From: Liopterus haemorrhoidalis
Lineage: Eukaryota > Arthropoda > Insecta > Coleoptera > Dytiscidae
Direction of reading: 5' to 3'
NCBI GenBank assembly: GCA_963971575.1
Contig: OZ020623.1
Coordinates: forward strand, 11,410,980 to 11,474,979
Length of the DNA stretch: 64,000 bases
In this document: positions 10,346 through 20,171 of the stretch, piece by piece
Layout of the letters: each line of letters opens with the position of its first letter
Position numbering within the stretch: the first letter of the stretch is position 1
Made by a program: the position numbers and the translations under genes
Notes under the pieces: model-generated
Told to the model about the DNA's origin: nothing
Databases searched by the model: none
What the model saw: the letters and a program-made list of their open reading frames with translations, nothing else

Positions 10346-10788
10346 ATTTTCAACATATTTAAAATAAAATTCTTAAAAATATTAACCAAGTATCTTATTC
10401 TGAACAATGCTAGCTTGACCCCCATATAAAACCTTGAAAATAGTTTGGTCTTTTACTTTTCCCAATTGAAAAAAGAAACTTATCCAATCTGTTAAATTGT
10501 AACTTTCTGAACAAAATCATTTACTAAAAATAAAGAATCGTTTAACTTTTTGTTGAAAATCGATACTAATATGAAATTTTACTAATGGAGGGTTCGGAAC
10601 TTCTAACAAACTCAGATTAAGTTCTACGGAACCATTTGTTAGCTATTATTTCTTAAATTAATAAGTCACACCATATAATTGATGTTTTATCAGGGGTGGA
10701 GTTGGGTTTTGACCGAAAGTGTGTGGTTAGTTAGCCGATAACATTTTCCTTGGCAGTACAAAATAAACTTGTGCCATACATACATATA

Positions 10789-11352
10789 GACCGGGAGCTC
10801 ATGACAGTTTTTGGTCTCCGATTTCATACAGCATGCCTTTTGGAGGAGAGAATATTTACCCTGTGACAACAAAAAAGGGATGGTACTAAACCCTGCACGC
10901 TTTCCGGTCATAGGGAAAATTGCATTTCCACTTAAACACAAAATTTTTGTGCTGTTCTCTGATTTATTATTGCTTGCCCTTTTGTCAAAAGAAAATTGTA
11001 ACAAATTTAAAGTCTTTTAAATATATGCATGCGATTCGAAGGGTCCCAAAGGGCTTAAACGGTCATGTGATCTTGTAATAAAAAAATATGATTTTCCGCG
11101 TTTTCATACAGCATGCCTATAATTAAAAGACTTTAAATTTGTTATAACTTTCTTTTGACAAAAGGGCAAGCAATATTAAATCAGAGAAAAACACAAAAAT
11201 TTTGTGCAAGTGGAAATGCAATTTTCCCTATGACCGGAAAGCGTGTAGGGGTTTAGTACCATCTCTTTTTTGTTGTCACAGGGTAAATATTCTCTCCTCC
11301 AAAAGGCATGCTGTATGAAATCGGAGACCAAAAATGTCATGAGCTCCCGGTC
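10789..11352. mobile_element. Palindromic TA-flanked element, copy 1
   Basis: The first half reads GACCGGGAGCTCATGACA, GCATGCCTTTTGGAGGAGAG, AAACCCTGCACGCTTTCCGG, GTCTTTTAAATATATGCATG. The second half repeats the same words in reverse complement, ending TGTCATGAGCTCCCGGTC. The arms are about 250 bp, with a short centre around 11030-11110 holding GTCATGTGATCTTGTAATAA. TA flanks both ends (10787-10788, 11353-11354). Two further copies occur at 32493 and 34071. Frames inside are not protein-like and are not conserved between arms. It looks like a foldback MITE of Tc1/mariner type. Confidence 0.8.
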
Positions 11353-11410
11353 TAATATACGAGGCAAGTCCACAAAACAAATTTAAAAACTCAAAAAATC
11401 GATATATTAA

Positions 11411-12713
11411 AAAATAAATGATGTGAAGTGTGAATTTTCACACATTTCAGGATTTTGTAGGTATTTAATAAGTGTAAGAAGCCAACATAATACTGGATGT
11501 CTAGGTATATTTATCACATCAAAATCAACTGTATTTTTCACTTTTATTCATTATTTGAGAACTAAGAGATTCCATTTAATTTTTTTAAACAAAATTTAAA
11601 TAATTTCCCAAATATCCTAGCGTTTTTTTTTTTCTGCATTTGCTTCGTATTCAATTCTTCATTAGATTAATAAGAAATATTTTACAGTGTAGAGTGTAGT
11701 GTGGTGTGGTGTGAGTAACTCAGTTCGCAACTATTAAAAAAATATATTATTTTTTAATATTTTTAATTACAAAAAAATACACGCACTATCTTAGGTATAA
11801 ATACAAAAAATTCAGAACATTATTAGCCATAATTTAACCATGAATTAAAAAAATAATAAATTTTTTCAAAAACACAAAAATTGCCATATTTTTCAAAAAG
11901 ACAATCTGTAAAAAACTCTTATCGTACGTTTACGGCTCAGATCAATATACATTACCTATAATTTTTTCGAACTTTTTGTTTAACGCTTTTTGGTAAAAGG
12001 GTGCGGGACAAGAACTTTTGCACATTTTTGGCAGAATTCGTGTTAAAAAAAATGAATTTCGAAAAACTATCTATCGTTCCGTAATCTACGTCTTAAGAGC
12101 TTTCTTTTAATACCACACAATAAATATTTAAAAAAATAAATTTTATCGACACAAAAAAATCGACATTTTTCGAAAAATTTATCTATATATATATATATAT
12201 ATTTAAAAGTTTTTTGACACATTTTTGGAAAAAAAACAATAAAAAAAAATGATTTTTCAAAAATAAAATGTGTTTGTTGATCCACGCATTAAGAGGTTTC
12301 ATTTGATATGCCACTCAAAATTTTAAAAAATATTAATTTTTTTATTAAATACATATTTGTATTTTCAAAAAGTTCAAAAAGTAATTACAGAAGGGTTGGC
12401 TATGGAAAAATAAAATATTGTCTACTGCAATCTTTATATAACAATATAAACTTATAACATAAAACAACAGTGATGACAGTTAATTAATTCTACTTTTTGA
12501 ACTCATGGTATTTATCCCGCGCTGTATTTTTTTGAACTCTCTATAGTTTTCCTATAAGTGGGTCAAAAAGTTGTACTAGTATGCCAAATTTCAACTTTCT
12601 ATGTTCAGCCGTTTGGCTACAATTTCTACTCTACATAGCATAGCATACATAATACACACATGAGTGACGTTGTAAGGGTTTTTTTGGTGGTCATACCTAC
12701 AAAACCCTAAAAA
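11411..12713 (-). mobile_element. Family R copy B (subfamily 1)
   Basis: Read on the minus strand, this starts with AGGGTTTTGTAGGTATGACC near 12710 and passes a decayed microsatellite region (the TACGGTAGA-type block and CCAAACGGCTGAACATAGAA are present). It ends near 11411 with AAATACCTACAAAATCCTGA, AATGTGTGAAAATTCACAC and TTCACATCA. It aligns along its length with copy A. A TA run lies at 12182-12202. Non-coding. Confidence 0.75.
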
Positions 12714-12779
12714 CGGAGATCGTGCCGTCTCAGTTAAAAAACACTGATATTGCCTATATCCCTCAGTAAGGTCATCTTC

Positions 12780-12812
12780 TTTTTTCTTCTTCTTCTTCTT
12801 CTTCTTCTTCTT
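12780..12812 (-). repeat. GAA/TTC microsatellite, possible LINE tail
   Basis: A run of TTC units on the + strand (GAA on the minus). The LINE fragment at 53914-54156 ends in a GAA run, so this may be the tail of a severely 5'-truncated insertion of that type. No coding remnant was found next to it. Confidence 0.4.
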
Positions 12813-13605
12813 TTGAAATTTTCAGTCAGTTTGCTACACAAGGTTAAAAACAATGTTAATGCAGGTATATATCATTGTTAAAAATTCTAATTTAAACCGC
12901 GTTGTATTCACAGTTGATTTCACATTTCATTCGGAACAAAAAGTATAAATATCAAAATTTACGAGCATATTAACGTACTTCCGTATATCCCCCTATCTTG
13001 TAATGTTTTAATTCTGATGACAAATTCGTGGATATTTTTCAGAGGAAAGGATTAATTCGGACCGGACGATAACCGGATACAACCGGAAATTAATTCGGGT
13101 ATTTCCAGAACAGGGAGTTCCCAAATCTTATGCTATTAGAAGATTGTGTTTATAGGATTTACTTTAATTATTTCGTAGGTGTAGTTATTAATTTTTAATG
13201 AATACTAACAGGTAATAAGTAATAAGAAAATAAATAATAAAGTTTACACGTGGGCAGTTCTAGTAAAAGATGTAGAGATTAATTAACAAAATAACTTATA
13301 AGTATTGGTATATTTAGTGGCCAAACTGTGGTCCGCGCCCCCATACCGGTCCCCAAGAAAAAAATACTGGTCCTCAGAAAATATTACAATAACCGTTTTA
13401 TGAAACAAAAATATCAAAAATTTTGTAGCTTGTAAAATCTAAGACTTCATATCATAAAGTTACGATACCTTAGTTTTATTCAGCTACTGGGGACGGCTAA
13501 TTTGTAGCCGAAACGTACGTCTGCTGACAATAAAAATTCTTTTTTTTTTTATTTAGCGAAAAATACATCGGCAACTAAGGCCATTAGTATTACAGTACAT
13601 TTTAA
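12813..13605. other. Intergenic stretch with a possible hAT terminus
   Basis: No gene recognised. At 13317-13345 the text AGTGGCCAAACTGTGGTCCG resembles the CAGTGGTTCTTAAACTGTGG type of hAT end seen at 42343, but the opposite end was not found. At 13495-13535 the phrase TAGCCGAAACGTACGTC precedes a T-rich run. Confidence 0.3.
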
Positions 13606-14916
13606 CAAGGTGTCTCAAAAGAAATTTTATATTTAGTGGATCGATTAAAAAAAAAAGTAAGCCGTATATAGAAATAATGTTTATTAATTATTAAAATACA
13701 CTTTTTGGGGATTTATTTCTTAAAAATAATATCGTCTAAATGTAGACCCTCGCGTTCTCGGCACTCATTTAATCGAACAGTAAAATTACTTATGACGTCT
13801 CGGCAGGTGGACTCAGGGATGGCTGCCATTTCGTGACGGATATTTTCTTTCAAATGCGCCAGTGAAATCGGTTTATTGTCGTAAACTTTAGATTTAAGAT
13901 AACCCCATAGGAAAAAGTCCATAGGGGTTAAATCTGGACTGCGTGGAGGCCAATTTATGTCACCTCTCCGGGAGATCAATTTGCCTGAGAAAATTTCACT
14001 AACACGTGGCAGAGACATATTGGACGTGTATGAAGTTGCTCCGTCCTGTTGGAACCATGTTCTTTGGTTATAGCCAGGAAAGTTTTGCAGTTCAGGTACC
14101 AAGAAGTTGTCTAACATCTCCACATAACGCTCTGAATTCACTGTAACTGCACGCCCCCTTTCGTCTTCAAAAAAGTAAGGGCCGATAATTCCTCGCGCCG
14201 ACATCCCAGCCCATACGGTCACTTTAGGCGAATGTAGGGGTTTCTGATGTTTGCGTTTCGGATTCGTTGCACTCCAGTAGCGGCAGTTCTGCTTATTTAC
14301 GTGGCCATTAAGATGAAAATGAGCTTCATCCGAAAACAAAATGTTGGTAAACGTTGAAAATCGCTCAATCACCTGATTTACAAAATTAAGCCTCTGACTG
14401 GCATCTTGGGGCTTTAATTCTTGCACCAATTGAATTTTGTAGGGGTGCAGCTTTAAGTCTTTGTGCATAATGCGATGTAATGATGATCTATGCACATTTA
14501 AAGCACTTGCGCGCTTCCGAATTGAAAGGTTCGGGTCGTCACGAACAGACTGATTAACATTCTCCACGTTTTCTACCGTTCTTGATGACCTAGGTCGCCC
14601 GGATTTTGATTTATCCAGCGTTGTACCAGTCTCTTCAAACTTTTTAACTCAATGTCGAATGAGAGGAATGCTTGGCGCATCATTTAAGTGGCGAAAACCT
14701 CGAATACTGCAGAATTTTCTACGCGCTACAGTCGCCGAATCACCGTTTTTGTAAAACTCTCGCACGCATAACGCGCGGTCTGCTCCCAAGAAACGCTCCA
14801 TAGTGACTGAATTCCCAAGAGCCAGGCTACCGATTGACATAACTCGTGCGCCCTTCGGATACGTTGCGTTCACGCAGTAAGCTAAATAAATATAAAATTT
14901 GTTTTGAGACACCTTG
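13606..14916 (-). mobile_element. DD41D mariner-like element, full length
   Basis: The ends CAAGGTGTCTCAAAAGAAAT and its complement are near-perfect inverted repeats of about 30 bp. TA follows on the right (14917-14918); the left target reads AA, a probable mutated TA. The 1311-bp element carries a single transposase frame on the minus strand, broken by one stop. A deletion derivative of the same family lies at 40960-41885 with intact TA duplications. The spacing of the catalytic residues places it in the DD41D (rosa-like) group. Confidence 0.85.
13713..14801 (-). pseudogene. DD41D transposase with one nonsense codon
   Basis: The start MERFLGADRALCVREF is chosen because the deletion derivative shares it. 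The frame is open for 362 codons except for TGA at 14649-14651, where the related copy has TGG (Trp in RHWVKKFEETG). N-terminal HTH regions are followed by the GRPRSSRTVEN linker, a second HTH (SLHRIMHKDLKLHPYKIQLV), motif 1 FSDEAHFHLNGHVNKQNCRY, motif 2 FQQDGATSYTS and motif 3 RSPDLTPMDFFLWGY. 41 residues separate D of QQD from D of PMD. The protein would be nearly intact after a single reversion, so the element is young. Confidence 0.85.
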
Positions 14917-15011
14917 TATAATTTTATATTGTGTTTAACATTACTAATAGAACATTTGGAAATATATATATATTGGGTTTAAATTATTGTTCAGTTCGGT
15001 TTTTAGGATAG

Positions 15012-15818
15012 TTATATTTTGTTTTTTACTGATATTTCTTCTAGGAATTTTAGTAGAGTTTCTAATATTTTGTTGGCGTTAGCCAGGGCTTGTTGTAATG
15101 TGGGGGGAATTTTATGTGTTTTCCTTTCGTTGTTATATTTCTTGCAGGTCATCAGGATATGTTCTACTGTCAGTTCTTCGCACATGGGTTGTAGTCTATG
15201 GAATACGTATTGGTGTGTAATCGCCGTATGTCCAATTCGTAGTCTCGTCAATATAATTTGGTCTCGTCGGTTTCTGGTTAGGGTCCATTTCTTCGTGTCC
15301 TGTTTTATATGTCGTAATTTGTTGTTGTTCGTCAGTCTCCATTCTAGGTCCCAGTCTTCTTTAATTTTGTGTTTAATCCGGTTCTTGAAATCATAGATTG
15401 GCATCGGTATTTCTGTTGTGGCTGCTGTTGTTGCCTTTTTTGTGGCTTCGTTTGCTATATTGTTGCCTTCTATATCTACATGGGATGGGATCCATAAGAT
15501 AGTTACTTCTTTGTCTTGGGCTAATGCGTTGTGTATGTTGTCTTGTGTTTCTTGTATCATGGGATGGTTCGAGTAAGTTTCTTGGATACTTTGAACAGAA
15601 CTTAGAGAATCTGTTATTATTATAAATTTATTTACATTGTTTTTCTTGATTAGTCTGGTCGCTTCTAGGATGCTGTACACTTCTGCTATGTACACACTGC
15701 TTACAGAAGGTAAATGGATCATGTACTCCTGTTTATCTATGATGGTTGCTGCGCCGGTATTATGTCCTATTCTTGAGCCGTCTATATAGATGTGTATATG
15801 GTTGTTGTAGTTGGTCAT
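15012..15818 (-). CDS. LINE RNase H domain, 3' part of a 5'-truncated retrotransposon
   Basis: 268 residues from an internal Met; the open frame continues upstream to about 15925 (FNTTLVKYPKQETNPQVYRE). An RNase H fold is clear: D13 in YIDGSRIG, E46 in IAEVYSILEA, D70 in ITDSLSSV, and H113/D115 in PSHVDIEGN, so the catalytic set is complete. The C-terminal half carries the 'LTRLRIGHTAITH' and EHILMTC motifs usual after RNase H in I/Jockey/R1-related insect LINEs. No RT domain precedes it, because the element is 5'-truncated at about 15925. It is open but cannot be autonomous. Confidence 0.8.
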   Translation of the reverse strand: MTNYNNHIHIYIDGSRIGHNTGAATIIDKQEYMIHLPSVSSVYIAEVYSILEATRLIKKNNVNKFIIITDSLSSVQSIQETYSNHPMIQETQDNIHNALAQDKEVTILWIPSHVDIEGNNIANEATKKATTAATTEIPMPIYDFKNRIKHKIKEDWDLEWRLTNNNKLRHIKQDTKKWTLTRNRRDQIILTRLRIGHTAITHQYVFHRLQPMCEELTVEHILMTCKKYNNERKTHKIPPTLQQALANANKILETLLKFLEEISVKNKI

Positions 15819-16166
15819 GATTTCTTTGAATCTTTCTCGATAGACTTGTGGGTTTGTTTCTTGTTTCGGATATTTGACTAGTGTTGTGTTAAAATAATTT
15901 GTGAAGTAAAGAATCTTTCTAATTTTATTTCATAAAGTTACAAATTTCGAAATGATTTTGATCGAACATTGCAATCAACAAAAACGTGGGCACCATAAAA
16001 TATAAGTAAATAAAAATTAAATGTTAAAAACAGTATAATATTTTTATTAATTTATGTTATTTTGTTTCCTTTTATTTATCACCGATTTTGAAAGTAGGAT
16101 TATTAATATCACATGTAAATTCGGTCATCACCTCACTACGGATTTTGAAACAAGTTTAGCACTTGG

Positions 16167-16434
16167 TTTACCGTACAGACCGACAGACAGATAGACACAT
16201 GAGTGACGTTCTAAGGGTTTTTTGGTTTGAAAATTCCTGGGGACCTGGGGTTTTTGGGGCCCGGGGTCCTGGGCAGAGTCGTAAGAAGTGAGGACTTTTC
16301 TTTTTTCTCATTAGTTGTGTTTTGGAAATGAGAACTTTTTCTTTTTTTTTTTTTGGTCATCACTTGTATTTTGGAAGTGAGGACCTCGGGGCCCCAGAAG
16401 TTCTCTCGGTGACCCTGGTCATACGTACAAAATC
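16167..16434 (-). mobile_element. Family R 5' fragment with a GC-rich insert
   Basis: Minus-strand pieces of the family R start (complement of TCATACGTACAAAATCCTAA at 16418-16437, then of CATGAGTGACGTTCTAAGGG at 16197-16216, and a CAGA run at 16180) are separated by about 190 bp of unrelated sequence (16228-16418). The insert contains GGGGCCCGGGG and two copies of a word like TTTTGGAAGTGAGGACCT. That word recurs in the MITE at 32176-32392 and around 52085-53250, so the insert is probably a member of that repeat family. Confidence 0.55.
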
Positions 16435-16969
16435 CTAAATAATCTTGGTCAAATCTGTATTCCCTATGCAAAAGTCCGCATAGATTGAGAATCACTTCTT
16501 TAACATTTGCTGGCAAATTTTCTTAAAATTTTTCCAATTAAAAATAATTCAAGGATGAGAGATTACTTTCGTATTTAAACATTATTGGTAAAAGTTTTTC
16601 TTGCGAAGAATTATTACCTTTTAAATTGGGCTCTAGAGAACTTTTTACTTTAACGAAAGTTTTTAAAATGTGTTTTTTGTTGTTTAGAACTTAATAAATA
16701 TATTTTATAATCTAATAATTCCTTTGTTAGCATTTTTAGGGTTCTGTAGGTATACCAATAACGTCTATAACGTCACTCACGTGTCTGTTTGTCTGTCTGT
16801 CTGTCTGTATGGTAGAAATTGTAACCAAACGGCTGAACATAGAAAGTTGAAATTTGACATACTTGTACAACTCCTTGACCCACATATAGGACAAATATAG
16901 AGAGTTCAAAAAAATAAATCGCGGGAATAATTTAAAATATATATATATTCAATGAAAAAAATAAATATA

Positions 16970-18041
16970 AGGTCGTCAAGGATGAAATTTGCAGAAAAAA
17001 AGTCAAAGTTGGTTGATAACTTCCAAATATAATTATATTATTCATTAAAGTATGCACCCATATTGCTATACACTTTTGCCATTTAAGCGGCAGGTTGTTC
17101 AGGCCGGTGGTTTAAAACGCTGGCTAACGAGAGTCAATAAATTCCTGGAAGGCCAGTTTTACAGCATTGTCGGAATTATACTGTTTTCCTATTAAAAAGT
17201 TGTCCAAATTGCGAAGAAAGTGGTAAACAGTGGGGGCTAGGTCTGGTGAGTATGGTATAACGTATATTACGGCCAGACTCCAGCGTTACATAGTTGGCAT
17301 GCGCCAGAGTCCGCTCAGCTCTCTGATCGTTCGCTAAAAACCTAAATGGGGAAAAATATGAATTCCGTAACCACTGTGAAGTGACTCCAGAGGCTATCAG
17401 CTGTCCAGGGCAAGGTAGAAGGCCGCCAGCCCAGTCTAGAGGTAGATGTGACTATGCAGGGTGGTCCTGTAATTACCAATACCTATGTGCGGCCTAAAAT
17501 TTTTATACGGCGCCAGTCACAGGAAGAAGTTCCAACTCCAATTCCTGTAGTTTTGCCACAGTCATTTGTGCAGTGTGTGGTCTAGCGTTATCATGCAAGA
17601 GATAGGAGTCGATCTATTGACCAATCTAGGCTGTTTTTGCATCATTTCGTCCATTTAGTTGCAGTATATTTCTGCTGTGATCGATGAGCCAGTTTTTTGT
17701 TTTTGTTTGTTTTTAAGTTACCTGTACGAAATTTGGCGAACCAACTTGATATTGTCTGCTGCGTAGTAACAATAGAGCCAAATACACTATTAATGATTCG
17801 CGCGGTCTGCAATACCGTAGTTCCACGTTAGAACTCATACTTCATAATAGTGCAAATTTCCGACCGTTCCATTATTTTTTTTTTTAAATGTTTTTGATAT
17901 TTTTTGGAGCATACAATGATTTCTTAAAGCAGGCGAGATGTGTAACTTTCCAACAGAACGGTAAAATATTAAGCCAATGTCAAATAATAAGCTGCTAAAG
18001 TTGGTAATGTAACTAACTACAAATTTCATCCTTGACGACCT
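16970..18041 (-). mobile_element. Mariner nested in family R copy C
   Basis: The inverted ends AGGTCGTCAAGGATGAAATT and AATTTCATCCTTGACGACCT are perfect over 20 bp. The expected TA duplication is not clean (TATA on the left, GATA on the right). The interior carries mariner transposase fragments on the minus strand. The element split a family R copy, so family R activity predates it at this locus. Confidence 0.8.
17040..17870 (-). pseudogene. Mariner transposase fragments
   Basis: Minus-strand reading gives HDNARPHTAQMTVAKLQELE (about 17600-17540), motif 2 of mariners, then after roughly 225 bp of non-matching sequence YSPDLAPTVYHFLRNLDNFL (about 17250-17190), where the third catalytic Asp has become Val (PTD to PTV). 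The end AVKLAFQEFID follows. The 225-bp segment (about 17270-17495) is GC-richer than its surroundings and does not belong to the mariner; it may be another small insertion. Clearly dead. Confidence 0.65.
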
Positions 18042-18322
18042 GATATTTTTATGAAATTTTCGCCAAAAATATGTGAAATTTTTTTTGCCCCCAACCTATT
18101 TCCAGAGGGGTTAGTCTTGTCTAATAATTCTTAATAATGTACACTGATGGTTACCGGAAATCTTCAATAAAAATTTTTGATCGGATCATTATTTCGAAAA
18201 ATACCGATTTATGAAAAAAAGACATCGAAATTTATGATTTTTAATATGTACTCACAATTTGTTATCACTAATTAAATACCTACAAAAACCCTGAAATGTG
18301 TGAAAATACACATTTCACATAA

Positions 18323-18730
18323 TTTGAGATATTTTAGATTCTTAATTATTTTGTATAGAGTTAAATTAATTCAAAATCATATCTGACGTAAACTTCCTTT
18401 AAAACTCGTGGGTTATCCTTAAGGTTTGAGGTCAAAGGTCACTAGCAACCCCTGCAAGGATTATCATAATAGCCCAGTTCCTCAGCTTTCACAAAAAGTG
18501 TTTTCAGGTAGCGCTACGCGGTTTGAAATCCGCATTATACAACAGAATGGAAATAAGCAATAAGATATCACCAGTATTTTAAAACATTTACGAAAGTCTT
18601 TAATACGTATATTTAGGATTTCATATCTATGAACATATCTATAATAATATATAAATTAGTTCGTTTGCATGTATGTATGTATAAATGTATGTATGTTCCT
18701 TCAAAACTAAAGAATGGCTGCACTGATTTA
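18323..18730. other. Intergenic, with TATG-type microsatellite
   Basis: No gene. ATGTATGTATG runs at 18666-18695 are followed by AATGGCTGCACTGATTT, whose complement AAATCGGTGCAGCCATT occurs at 35444-35460 next to another family R fragment. Both probably belong to a further HINE-like repeat that was the target for family R copy D. Confidence 0.35.
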
Positions 18731-19708
18731 AAAAATTGATGTGAAGTGTGAATTTTCACACATTTCAGGGTTTCGCAGGTATTTATTAACTCTGTGATGA
18801 TTATTTGGCATGCCAAAACAAATTTTATGTCAAAATATTTTTTTATGAATTTTAATTCGAATGCCTAATACCATTATTTAAGTTTCTAAATATGTGCAGT
18901 ATTTTTCTATATAGCAAGGTACATTAAGATTTTGAAAATTGCGCCTATGGCTTCCATTGGTTGCTTAAATCATAAACCTCGCCCTCTGATACCTTCAAAT
19001 ATAGAATTAAATTATAATTTCAACACTTCCCACTGGTTATTAAATTTACGCTTTTAAAAATTAAATGCAACATTTACCTAAATATAACTAGAATTTTGAC
19101 AAAATAATTTAAACAAAATAAAAATGCAAAAAACAAACTGAAAAAATAAAAATTGACGGGATTCGAACACAGTTTCTTACAGTAGTTTCAACTCACTAAG
19201 CAACAACGCTACCACTGTGCTATACAGGATCACTCGTTTACTATGTTAAATAGCGGATTAAATATATTACATATTTTACTTAAAAACACAAAAAATGCGT
19301 TATTTTCCGAAAACATAATCTGATCAAAAATTCCTGTTGTACTATTCCGGTTCACACCAATGTACATTACTGAGAATTTTTTCAGATGTTTAGTTTAAAC
19401 CAACTGGGCAACAGGGTGTGGGACAATTTTTTTTTGCACAATTTTGGCAAAAATCGCCTCAAAATAATTTATTTTGCAAAAATAAAATTTTGATCGTTAA
19501 TCCACGTACCAAGGGCTTTCATTTGATACCCTACACAGAATTGTAAAATAATATATTTTTTTTCGATGAGCATATATTTGTTTATATTTTTAGGGGGATA
19601 TGTTTTTTAGATGTTTTAGTATTTTTCCTATGTGCGGGTCAAAGAGTTGTATAAGCATGCCAAATTTCAACTCTCTAGGTTTAGCCGTTTGGCTACAATT
19701 TTCACCGA

Positions 19709-19745
<37 letters not shown>

Positions 19746-19815
19746 TGGACGGACGACAAAATGACGGTCAAAAACGGTATAAGGGTTTTTTGGTCATACC
19801 TACAAAACCCTAAAA
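18731..19815 (-). mobile_element. Family R copy D (subfamily 2 with tRNA-like module)
   Basis: Minus strand: the 5' end AGGGTTTTGTAGGTATGACC lies at about 19811, a CAGA/GTCT run at 19708-19746, the CCAAACGGCTAAACCTAGAG block, the tRNA-like module at 19158-19240, and the 3' end with GGGTTTCGCAGGTATTTAT, GTGTGAATTTTCACAC and TTGATGTGAAGTG at 18738-18780. Length is about 1.1 kb. The segment downstream of the module (AAATTTAATAACCAGTG, AAGCCATAGGCGCAATTTTC on the minus strand) is shared with copies H, I and K and is absent from subfamily 1. Confidence 0.75.
19152..19240 (-). pseudogene. tRNA-like module in family R copy D
   Basis: On the minus strand TAGCACAGTGG (19222-19212) fits the A-box consensus TRGYNNARNNG and GTTCGAATC (19168-19160) fits the B-box consensus. 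The 43-nt spacing would allow a long variable arm. It is nearly identical to the module in copy K (57078-57155). A perfect cloverleaf is not apparent, so I call it tRNA-derived, not a tRNA gene. Confidence 0.5.
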
Positions 19816-20171
19816 ATGAATAAACAAACGTGTTCGTGGTCGTTGAAGATAAAATACATACTTTATATTGAAATATTAAGAGCTGTATTTAAAAAAATCT
19901 GTTGCATATGTAAACGTTGTTGAAGATGACGTCATAGTTTTAGTACTTTTTATGGATGAAGGAAACCCACTCATATCGTGGAAGACCAATAGCAATTAAT
20001 TCTTTAGGGAAATTTTAGTCATTTTCATAATTTTTTTCCTAACTTGCTCACGTATCCCCTTTTCGAAAATATCGTGTTTACCCTATGCTACATCTACTTA
20101 TACGAAGGCTACCTTTCAAGTTTTTACAAAAACTAAGAAAGAAAAAAAAATTTTTTTTTGAACAAACTGTT

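Larger units (their letters stand above)
16732..18322 (+). mobile_element. Family R copy C, split by a mariner
   Basis: It starts with AGGGTTCTGTAGGTATACCA, then GTCT units (16789-16808) and ATTGTAACCAAACGGCTGAA. It is interrupted at 16970-18041 by a mariner and resumes with TTTCGCCAAAAATATGTGAA. It ends AAATACCTACAAAAACCCTG, AAATGTGTGAAAATACACAT. The 3' palindrome has one mismatch. Subfamily 1, non-coding. Confidence 0.7.

Noticed and set aside
10690..11373. Frames inside the palindromic elements such as MVSDFIQHAFWRREYLPCDN
   Set aside because: They appear equally on both arms because of the palindrome, and are interrupted at different points in the three copies. No domain.
15019..15396. 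125-codon plus-strand frame
   Set aside because: Antisense to the intact RNase H frame at 15012-15818.
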